From positions 40,165,735 through 40,229,734 of the forward strand of contig CM067592.1 of NCBI GenBank assembly GCA_034336665.1: a DNA stretch of 64,000 bases, in the 5' to 3' direction. Source of the stretch: Luscinia megarhynchos (Eukaryota; Chordata; Aves; Passeriformes; Turdidae). Both the position numbers and the translations under genes were made by a program. The number at the start of each line of letters is the position of its first letter. Within the stretch, counting starts at the first letter, position 1. Positions 13,001 to 25,000 of this stretch are shown piece after piece. The notes beneath the pieces were generated by a model. That model was not told the origin of the DNA and did not search any database. It saw only the letters and a program-made list of their open reading frames with translations.

Positions 13001-16000
13001 GAAGGTTCTGTTGTGGGCACCAGCTAGTTTTATACAGGTCAGTCATTTATAGACACTGACACTGCTAATAAGTGAAAATGGATACATGTGGAGAAAACCA
13101 ATCCTGTCTTTTCATACACATTGGTAGGTCCTGACCTCAATATCTTCCTTGAGTTAAATATTGAAGTTACTGTTGATAATCAGGTCAGTGCTTGTAGAAC
13201 TGGTCAGACATGTAAACAGTGCTGGGAACTATTAGGAAAATAAAAAGGAAAATGGATTATGACAATACAGAATTTTAGGGCACATCTAATCTAAAAATAG
13301 CGTGGATTTTGTTTTCTTATGTTCCCCCCATTCCTTAAAAAAATACACATATTAGAACTAAAAAAGACAGAAAAAAGGCTCCAAAAATAATCAAAGGTAT
13401 GAAGCAATTTCTGTGGCAGACAAGACTGAACAAAGTTAGCACTTCTCAGTATGTAAAAGAGATGGCTAAATGGCAATATAGCAGTGGCAAGAAGATAAAA
13501 AGGAAATTACTTGACCTTTTTCCTAGTGTTTGATGTTCTTGCAGATGGTAAGAACAAATACAGGGAGGTGTAACCTCACACTGAGTGCTACATTTTAATT
13601 ATTCAGTTTGCTCCAGGATGTTGCATGTGTCAGAAATCTATTTGCCTTTCAGAAGCAATTGGACAGACTTACTTAAATCTTCTAAACTGAAAAGAGTGTA
13701 TTTGTGAAATTTTCAGTTCCTTGCAATTGCTATGAGGCTTGCAAGCTTTTTTAAAGTGATTCATTTGCTTGAAGTGGGTCACGCTCTTGTGCTAGAGCTT
13801 TCTAGATTTGAGGCTGGAAAAGTCTTGGTGTGTTCAGTGGTACTGTATCACAGCTAAAAAAGGCCTCTCAGAAGGTGGGAGGACAAGCAAAAACTTAGCT
13901 GGTGGGTTGGGATCATTATGGTGCAGACAGTGGGTATATGGTGATGAGTATAGGGCAAATTTCAGCCTGTCTGCACTTGATTAATCCAGATTCTACACGA
14001 TGGATCCTCTTTTGTGTAAGCTATAATCATTTGAGTAATTTCTATGTTTATTTCTGTACTCTGGTACACACTGCCTGTTTTGTTCTTCACCACTCACATG
14101 TTTAAGGTAGAATTGCACAGCTGGAGACTGTAGTGGGAGAAGAGGGAAGTTGTTTGCAAGGCTTTTAAAAGATTTGAGAAACACCCCTTTAAGAGCCGTT
14201 TACCTCTAATGATTTCTATCAGCTGACAACCATAAGAAGCTGCTTTTGGAAGCATTCCTGTTACAAGCTCTTTCAGCCCCAAATTAGCTGCTGCATAGAA
14301 GATTTAACCATTGTTATACTTGTCATAGCTGGTGGCACTACCCTTGGCTTGTGAAATTTTTTACAGTGAAAGAAATTATGATGAATGTTTGATAAGTAGG
14401 GAGAAATTTGTTGAAGTGTAGGAAAAAGAGTTTTGAAAATATGAACTTGATTGTTCTTATGAAATCTGGTTTATTTGTTTAGGATGTTGAGGAGTTTCCT
14501 CATCTGGCAGCTGCTTCTGATAGGAGAAACAGGGTAGGACCTCAGAAACCATCCTTTACTTCTGCAGTCAGAAAGCAGTCTGAAGTAAGTAATCTTTCAA
14601 CATTATGTGAGCCAAATGTCAATTAAGAATCCAAGTTTTTTTAGGTTTTTTTTTACATGAGTGAAATAAATCCCAAGAATTATTTTGGAAATGCATTCAA
14701 TATGCGAATGAATCCTAAGCATAAGTCACAAGGATTGAAAATGTGATTGTTCTGTCAAAGCAAGTAATGTAAATAATAAAGGTAAAATTGCACGTTTCAG
14801 TTTCTTTGGAATTAGTTTTGCTACAGAAATTTTGGTCCTTGGCTTTATTTCCCTGTGAATTTAGTGGTTTGGAAAAAACCCAAGAAAACACAACCACTGT
14901 TTGCTTTGTGTGAGGCAGTAAATAGCTTTGACAAGGAGGAGTGGCTAGCAAAAGGCACAGCAATTGCTTTAAAAAGATTTTTTACAAAAAAAGGTGCTGT
15001 ACACACATGCAACTCAGATGAAAGCAACCCCGTAGCTTTGTAGATGTAAGTGGGATATAACTCCTCAAAGCTTACATAAACTATAAAGATGTGATCATTA
15101 GGCCATCCATATGCCTGTAACACATATTTGAAAATGAAGCTGCCTTGCTATTTTTTTTTCCAAATCTTGAAAAAAAACAAACAAACATGAATGTGATTAA
15201 ATATTATACAGCCAATAAATGGTCACCCTTCTAGCAGGCCATGTATGGTTTTCCAAGAGCCTTCTCTTTTCCAGGCTGAACAACCTCGACACTCTCCACC
15301 TTTTGTCATAAGAGAGGTTCCAGCACTCTGACCGTTTCTGTGCTCCTCCTCTGGCCCTGCTGTAGCCCCAGTTTTGGGGATTCCAAAACTGGATACAGTA
15401 CTCCAGGGTAGGGGCACACAAGAGCAAAGTAGAGAGAATCACTCGTCTCAATTCACAGGCCATGCTTTTTTATACACAGGCCAGGACACGTTTGGTTTCT
15501 GGGCTGGGAGTGCCCATGGCTGGGTCATGTCCAGCCTCTCACCCACCAGCATCCCCAGGTCCTTCTCACAGGGCTGCTCTCCATCTGTTCATCCCCCAGG
15601 CTCAGTTGGTACTGGGGGTTGCCTTGATGCAGGTGCAGCACCTTGCACTTAGCCTTGTTGAGTTTCGTGATTTTCACACAGGCACACCCCTCAAGCCTGT
15701 CAAGAATGCCATCCATCATTCTGGATGGCATCCCTTTCCTGAAGTTAGCTTGGTGTCATTCACAGGTGTGCTGAAGAAGGGGCAAATTAAATTCAAATTA
15801 TTGAATTTAATATCATCTTCAACCTTTCCCATGTATCCTGTTTTAAAATATTTTTTCTTCCTCCCTGTCACTTTCTGTCTTTAAATTTCTAAGATCCATC
15901 TCTCCGAAGAGCCTTGTGATAGTCGGTCTCCCTCTCTGGATGAAACTCCCAAGGTGGATGGACTCTCTGGGAAACAAGCTTCGTCTTCGGTATTAGAAAG

Positions 16001-19000
16001 AAAGAAAACTCAGGTAAGTTAAATAATGTTCAAAGAGAAGTTCACAACTCAAAATGGACAAAAAGAATTGCGCCTGTTTAAATATAAGACTAAGTTCATG
16101 CTCTTCTGGGATTCTGCGTTCATGCTTTGAGATAAGTGACATGGTCCTCTTGTTTAGAAACAATCAGTGGTAGTAACTACCAGCCTCCAGGGGTTGGTAC
16201 TGAGTGTTTAGGGAAAAATACAAACTTCTCATTAATATCTGTGGGTTTCAGATATCAGGAATTTTTCTTTCGCCTGTTCTGCTTGATCATGGCATAAATC
16301 TAATCCAAACTGATTGTCATAAGGAGCTGGGAACCTCCTAAAAGTAGTTTTGATGGAATACAGAGGCAAGGAGGTCCTCTTATCTTGGGGCAAGAGGGAG
16401 GAATACAGAGCACAAGTGAGGTCAGGAAGTAGTTTTGTGTTAGTGAGTAGGCACTGGCCTACCTCTGATCCAAGGTGAGATCTCAGTTGAAGACTGAGGA
16501 GGTCATGTTCCTTAACCCTGTTGTAACAGGAATTACAATGAATTGATTCTCCCTGATAAGACTTCTTAAAGTTCCAAATCTGGCATTCTTTTCCTTCTCA
16601 TGTTTTGCTGTGGTAGTTTGTTTGTTCATGGTCTTCACCACACCGTTCATTTGTAGTCTTTTTATTTTCTACATCATTAAATATGGATCATGGCTTGTGT
16701 CTTCTCTTCAAATCAGAGAGAAAGATGAGTGCTTGTGAGGAGGTGGTGCAACAATGATGAGATGATGACCTCTTTATAGTGAGACATTGGAGATAATGAT
16801 TTATGTGTGTTGCAGTCACATACCCTGGAGGAATCACAGTAGCTTTTCATACTTTTAAGAAAACTTTAAATTCTGATGAGTCTTTTATCTCTTTCAAAGA
16901 TAGATGACAGTCTGACCAAAGTGGGACCCCAACATAAAAGCCTTCCTGTATTGAAGACATACTTTTATGCTTTGTTGTGGTAGCATTTTTAAAAGTTACC
17001 TGATCTGCTTCTGATTTTTTTGATATTTTTTGATATAAAAGTTCATATTTATTTGAAGATAATGTTTATTTGGGTGACATTAAAGATCAGAAGTATTGTG
17101 TATAAAGATGTTAGAAGACTGTTTTACACTGTAAAAAATGATGGTCTTTACATTCTGAAGTGGAGGTTGTTACTAACTGGTGCTGAAATTATTTAGGAAA
17201 CATCCAGGAGCAGTGGTAAGAAGAGTCAAATTCCAGTGCAGTTGGATTTGGGTGGCATGCTTGCAGTCTTGGAGCAGAAGCAGCAAACAGAGAAGTCAAA
17301 ACAGTCTCCTAAACCTGTGGTATTTTCAGGTATTGGTTACTGTGAAATTTCCTTTCTTCCTCCTTACGCTATTTTTAAGTATTCAGACATTAAATGTAGT
17401 CTGATTTCTGATCTGTGATGATCTCTATGCAGGCAAGAGCACAGCTCAGCAGATACAAGAGAAAACAAAGGTTCTTGTAAAAATAAATTTAAAGAGCATG
17501 GCAGTCTGAAATGTCTTAAGGACACTGATTTTTGAAAGAGTGTCTTGTATAAATACAAGGCATGATTAAAGTGTTGCTTTGACGGAAGTACCAATGTTTG
17601 TGGAGGTTTTTGCTCTCCCTTAAGTATTTGTCTTACTGTTCCAATCTGAATGGGCAGGAGGGGGCTACATGGTAACAAAGGCTTTCTTAATCTCTTCTAA
17701 TGCTAGAAATCATGAGCTGAGGCTTGATTGAAAAAGCTTCTTTTCAAGCAGAGAGGTTATACGAGAGTCAGGCAGCCCAAGACAAAGGATGAGTTCTGAA
17801 ATACATCTTAATTGTGCAATAATGTATAACCAGGAAGCAGAAAAAATTAGCTCATTGCCTTTCTCATTATAGGTCAAAATTTAATCTTGGTTATGCTGGC
17901 ATAGTATATTTTGCAAAAGGAACCACAATATTTGTTAGCATTCAGTGATGGTAAAATTTCTCTAATTTCAGCAAAGATTTTTTTTTTAGAAATTCTTTCA
18001 GAAAGAGATCTAATCACAAAAGATATCATCTCACAATACTTAATTTATGGTGAGCCACAAAGATATGGGTCAAAATACCTGTTTTCTAATACTAAGTTTC
18101 CTGTGCCTGAGTCTGCTGCAGAAGAGAAATTGATGTGTCACCTTTTGCGTCCTGGAAGCATAAGGCAGCTTTATACTTTTGTGATGTTCAGTACACCACT
18201 GATGTGGTGTTTACCAAAGTACAAAGTTAGTTTGTGAAGTGGCATTGTGCTGACCTCTGTTACCAAGAAGAGGGCAATGAACAAGAATGGAAAGGAGTGT
18301 GACCACAGACAGTTGCTTTTATTCCACTTACTACTTCACATGATAGATAGTACTGGTAAAATCATCAAATCTAGGAACATGAAAACTGTGAACTTGAAAT
18401 GGTGATGTACACATGAAGGAAGTATGTATCTGCAGGGTATATGCTTATTTATTGCTGCAGATGCAGCTTCAATTTTTGTAGCCACCTATGCTGCACACTT
18501 TCGGCAGTGTTCTCAGCTTGCCTTTGATACACAGAGCCAAGAAAGAAACATCAAGTGTAGCAGTTTTCTCATGTAAACTGTTTATGGTAAGAGTACTGCA
18601 TGTGATGTGGGGGGATCTGCATATAAATACTGTAGAAGCAGTAAATTAAGATGGCTTAAGACAAGCTGCCAGTGTATTTTTCTTTATTTAGGGGAAAGAG
18701 GTTGCCTGAGTCACAGAGGGAAGTGTCAAGCTGGTTCCACCGATACTTGCTTAGTCATCCTCTTCATTGATTTGCTAATGTGAACTGCTTTATATTGTAG
18801 GTAGCAGAAATTGGACAAAGTGCTCTAAAGGATACAACAGTTCCTACTGATAATGAGGGAGAGTAAGTTTATTTGGTATGAGGTCATGGTGTGGAAGATC
18901 CAGATTTAGTCATTTTTCCAGTCATTTAAAGCTTCTGTGCTCTAAACCCTCTGAAAAATGCAAGTAAAGTGGGCATCTTCAGCGAGCTTTGCAGGCTAAG

Positions 19001-22000
19001 CAAAAGAGACTTAGCTTTAGCTTTGTGTTACTCATGACCCATTTGCAAATTAATTTCATCCAGCTTCATTAAGGTGTAACAAAATGTAGGCATAAGTACT
19101 TGAGTTTGTTTACAGCAAAAAAATCTGGAGTACTGCAACTCAGTACATATCTTAACCCAGTACAGAATCTGGGGAGGAGGAAATGCCACCAACCATGAAA
19201 CACAGAAATTCCTAAAGGTTTACCTAGCTGGCATGGCATGGTGTTGAAGGTAGTTTGGACTGCAGTTTTTGGTCAAAGTCTTCTTTTGGGACAGAGATCT
19301 TGATTCCATGGATATAATAGAAGTAGAGAACACAGCAGTCTTTTGTGAGGAGTATCTTTTAAAAATAACATTGTTCAATGATACAGGATTGCCTGTAAGT
19401 ATTCTTGATAGCAACACAACACAGTTTTAATACGTATATACCGGTCTTAAACTTGAAATTGGAGTCTAGTTCAGGTATTTATTGTAGTGGTCTGACGCAG
19501 ATTTCTTTTTAAATCTCAGTTGGTGGTGCCATACCATTGCTATCTAAAGACCCCACTACCGTCACAAGAAGTCACCGTTTAAACCAAGGAAAGATGCCTC
19601 ATAATCCCTTGGATTCCAGCGCTCCTTTGGTAAAGAAGGGGAAACAGAGAGAAGTACCTAAAGCCAAGAGACCAACACCTCTTAAAAAGGTCCTCTTTTT
19701 TTTACCTTAAATACTAAAACTATAGGGTAATCTATTACTCTGGGAGTCTGTTAAGCCCTCTCATATGGAGATCTTCATCTCAGTGTCCACTTGTCTGAAT
19801 TCACTTTTAGCTTTGCTTGTTTTCAAAGAGGCGAGGGGTAGAAGAGGGTAGTCTTCCTAAATGGCATATACAAATTCCCAAAAAGTACACTTTCTCCCTG
19901 GAATCGATTGATAGCTGATAAAGTCCCACTACAAAAGTATCCACACATCATTGGTACAGGGAGACATGCAAAGAAAGATTACTTGGTTTGGCAAAGATGA
20001 CCTTGTTTGCAGGACTGGGAAGACTGGATCAAACAAGGTTATATTTAATGTTTCTGGCTCTTCCAAGCCAGAACTTCAGCTGATTCTGGAGCAACAGCTG
20101 ATAGGTCCAGCTGGTGGTTTCTGTTGTATTGACCCTCTGCTCATTCATGTTGTCTCCTGTAACATCTTCTGTACAGAGGATTTTTTAAACTTTACTCTGC
20201 CTTTGTAGTTTATCCCTAGTAAATACTTTCTCCACCCATACACTGTTAATCAAGGTAAAAGTCCTTTTCTATGTAAATTTAGGAATTATCTTTCCTTCTT
20301 TTTATGTGCAAATAGAAAAGTTTTAAACTTCAGATGCTAGTACTGAACCTCTTTATAAATGGTTTTTGTGTAAATATGTGGTAAGAGTAATGCTTTGTTA
20401 TCTGCATGACATCAAATTTGTTTGGTTTTGATATATATTTTAGATTATTCTGAAAGAAAGAGAGCAAAGAAAACAGCAGCACCTGTTAGAACAGAGAGCA
20501 GCACCAAAAGACGAAGACAACATTTCTCAGACAGCAGGAAATGTTACTGAAAACGCAACACTTCTACAGGATAGCCAAGGTATCTTTTGACAGAACCTGT
20601 AATACAGTATGTAGCTGGAAATATGAGCACATTTAGTACTTTAGAAAATAAGTGCTAAATACTGCCAAATGGAGGCTGCAACCTTAAGAGTTTTCTGAGA
20701 TTTACCCCACGCTTATCTTGACCGTAAAGTGGGCCAAAGCTGGAAGTCAGCTGCAGGGATTCTCATTACTGTTCCACACTTCTGTACCTGTTGGTTTTAT
20801 GATATGTTTAAAGAGAGTTCCCGCCTATCTCTGGCAATTAAAAAGGTTTGAAATGAGAAAAAAACCCTATGAGATTTTTTAAAAAAAAAAGTTACACCTG
20901 CTTCCCTACTACCACAGTTCGTTCTAATACTAAAGTAGTGACTCTTACCTATGTGGTTGACAGATGAATCTCTTCACAATGCTTTTTGGGCTGTCTTTTC
21001 ATTGAAATATCTTGATTTACCTGATAGCTGTTCCGGTAACGCAAGTTGGTGAAGGGTTTCCGGAGCACACGGGGATCAAGGAATCTAAAGAAGGTTCTGT
21101 GACTTCAAAGCAGCTAACTGCCACTCTTCCAAAAATCCACAGCAGGAATTTTAGAGAGTAAGTATTGATTGTATTGATGGCACATTTTGCACAGTACCAC
21201 TAATATGGCATTTTTCAAACAAAGTAATTTAGTTGCATTCTTGCAAACTAACTGGAATTTAAACTGAAGGCTCTAAATATTTTCTTTCAGTCTTTCTGTA
21301 AGCTGACACACAAAGAAATTATAAACTTGGTGTGTTTTGTGATTCTCATTTGAAAATGCATGTTCCTTGAAGGAATAAAAAACCAAATTTGCTAGAGACT
21401 AAGGGAAGAAAAGAAGCTGCTGTTAAAGTACTTTATTTTAAATAATAGGGTAACAGCTTAAATAAGGTGTGCTACTTTATTTCTTAAATAATATTTTTAG
21501 TTGTAGTGTTTTCTACTGCCAGACCAAACAGCAAAAATGTAAAGAAACCACATTTTCATGTTATGGCTGGGCAAAGAAATAAAGGTAATACAATACAAAG
21601 GTAATTACAAGTTATTGTGTGCAAACATTGTCTGCTAAATGTCCAAGATGATGTGTCTACACACTTCTTTATAAAAAAGAAATAGTCATTTCTATATGTG
21701 AAGAGGTCAGAAATCCAGTCATGAGAGCTTAAAACAGTTTCTTGAGGAAAGCAGTGTTTTAACTTTTAGTTCTCCTCCCATAAAGCAAATTCACCACTGG
21801 TGATTTTTTTTGCAGTTCACATCAGTAATGGCTAATAGTGATACAACCATTAACAGTGTTAACTCTTAATTTAACTTTTAATTTTAATAAAAATTGATTA
21901 ATTTGTGTCTATGCAACAGTGTTTTACTGAGAGCATAGTTTGGGTTGAATATGTGAGAGACAACCCAGTGTAGAGGATGTAGAACATTCAGCAAATCTTA

Positions 22001-25000
22001 GATTATTTTCTTCAGATTGGGATTTTTAGTGTTCCAGTAGATCTGTCTTCAAGATTTAGTGAAACCAGCAGTAAATAGTAAGTAAAAATTCTTGTAACCT
22101 AAATAAAATTTGGAAATAATTGTATCTCTAAGATTCAGGATAGATTATGTGATCTCTTCTTATTATTCACATGTAATTCACATTATCTTATGCTTTGATA
22201 TATCTTTAGTTTTTCTCTTTGATAACCTTCTGCACTGGAAAATTCTTTGTCTAAAAGTGGGGTGGGGTGAAATAACTTTTTAACTCTGATCTTCCCAAGA
22301 GTGTACTAGAAGGGTGAATTACATTGTTTTGTGTCCTTTCCTTATGAACAGCACAAAGCCATAGTCGAGTAAGTGAAAGAGGATGACAGACACCAATGCA
22401 GGGAGGAGAAATGTGATCCAGTTTTCTGTGTTTGTTACACAGAGCCTTGAATTTATAAATAAGTTAGAATTTCATATGTTGGTTGGTCTACTTTGATTTA
22501 TATACATCAAAATAAATGACCTCATAAAAATGCTTCAGTAGAAAGAGATATGCACATACCTATTTCTTGTGATAAAATATATATCTATATAGATAAATAG
22601 GTTTATTGTGTAGGTATTTTTAATATAGTTTGATTAGGAAGCCAGGTAACACAAGGAGCAAAACTTCTTCCTCTTAAGTTCTCAGACACTGAAAAGAAAT
22701 CCTAAGTAAATTTTTGTTTTTGTGTATATAACAAGTGTGTTTGGAGTAGAAACAGAAAAAACCACAAAGACATAGAATAGAATTTAAAATGTATATTTAA
22801 TTTATTACATATTTAAATGGTACATATTTGTAATTTTGGTGAATCTAACCATTTGATTGCTCGTTTCTTCCAGTTACTGCAGCCAGGTACTTAGTAAAGA
22901 AGTTGACAGTTGCGTGACAGATCTCTTGAAAGAATTGGTTCGTTTCCAAGATCGCTTGTACCAGAAAGACCCAGTAAAGGCCAAGATAAAACGCAGGCTT
23001 GTTATGGGTCTCAGAGAAGTTCTGAAACATCTGAAGCTGAAAAAACTGAAGTGTGTCATCATCTCTCCTAACTGTGAAAAGATTCAATCAAAGGGTAAAA
23101 ATAGTCTGCTTAATAAAAGAAACACAAAAGAGAAGGTTCAGTATATTGACAGCAGTATTATTATTGGAAGAATTTATTTGAGTGTCCTTTGAAATCCAGT
23201 CATATAAAGTTGCCTTCCTTGCTCAGATTGCTTATTGCTGTGCAGCTGAACTGTGGGCTGATTCAATACTGTCTGTGGTGGGAGAAGTTACCTGACATTA
23301 TGGTTTCTTTAGTGGCTGATTTGCGCTGCTGCACAAAAAATTGCACTGTACAGCTGAGACAATCCAAAGGCTGCTGATGCCAGCTCTGCCATCACAAGGA
23401 GTCCCACTGTATCAATCTCTTCTAGGACATGGAGTGGTGATAAATCACTAGTGATAGTTTCCTAGAAGTTGTCACTATTTGCATTAATTTATTATAATTG
23501 TTGTAATTATTGTCATTTAAATAATTCCTCAGCACCTGGGTCTTTTTTGGTACTAGATTAGACTGTACTACATATATAGTAAAATATGGAATAGTAACAG
23601 TGCTACTAAAATTAGTGTAAGAATTAAGAAAAAAATGTCCAGTTGTCCTTTAAAAAAGGATATTCAATGCTACTATTGTGATCTCTGGGTTTTTTCCCTA
23701 TAAGTGTAGTTTCAGAGTGCACCCATAATCCTGGGGTATTTTTTGCCATGCTTCTTTTGCCATGCTCCAGTCAGCCTGATTGTATTGTCTGCTCCAGGTG
23801 GGCTGGACGAGACTCTGCACAACATTATCGACTGTGCCTGTGAGCAGAATATCCCGTTTGTTTTTGCCCTGAATCGCAAGGCCCTGGGCCGCTGTGTGAA
23901 CAAAGCAGTGCCTGTGAGTGTGGTGGGAATTTTCAGTTATGATGGGGCTCAGGTAAGCTGAAATAAGTCACTTCATGTTTTTGTCCAAAAAGCTTCACTT
24001 TTTATTTGGAAGAGGAGATGAAAATACTGTGATTTTTAGGGGGGGTTTTGTTTGTTTTGCTTTTGCAGACTTACACTCTTCATCACAGGTCATATACATA
24101 GCTTACATGAAAAACTGATTTTAGAAGTACAGGCAGCACTGTTTAAAAAAATTACTCTTGCTGTCTCTTCCTGGCATCCTCTTCACCTTTATCCCCCTCA
24201 ATTTTTTTTCAAGAGAACTGTTTTTATAAATGCTGTATTTTTCATGCATACTAAGCTGCTCAACTTCTATATATTAACCTGTGCATTCTGAATAAGGAAT
24301 ATTCATTAGATTTTCAAGGAAATATTGAAACTTACTGTGTGATTTAAACTAGTGTTTTGTATTGCCATAGGACCATTTTCATAGAATGGTACAGCTTACA
24401 ACAGAGGCTAGAAAGGCCTACAAAGATATGATAGCAGCTTTAGAGGAAGAAGCTAAAGCAGGACTAAGTGAAACCCAACCCAGCATCTTAACTCCTGAAT
24501 CTGAAAAAAATGGCTTGTTAGAAACTTGTAAAACACCTTCCAAGGACTCAGATGAGGATGTACCAAATTACAGTAAGTATTTACTGACTTGGTTTTTGTT
24601 CTGATTTCATTCATGATGCTCATCAATTCTGTGATATTCACTGAAACAAATGGCATCTGCTCTAGTCATTAGTAAGGAGGGGACAAATTCTTGGGGTTTT
24701 TTAATAAATCTGAGGTTAGTTTTTGCTGGGAAGTTAAAGAAAGTTCCTCTCTGAAGTCCACAAATGACAGGCAGTACTCATTGCTTTGCTCAAGGAGGTT
24801 TAACAGAGCTCTTAATTATATTTCTATTTGTTTAAAAATCCTTTTAAGATTAATTGTAGATGCCCATACTCTATGACTATGGTAGAATTAACTTTTGTAT
24901 GAAGCCTATTTTGAGATGCACCTTCCTGTCCACAAGCACTCGTTCCTAGAAACATTTTCTTCCAGCTCTGTTCATAAGTCAACAGACAATGCAATGTATT

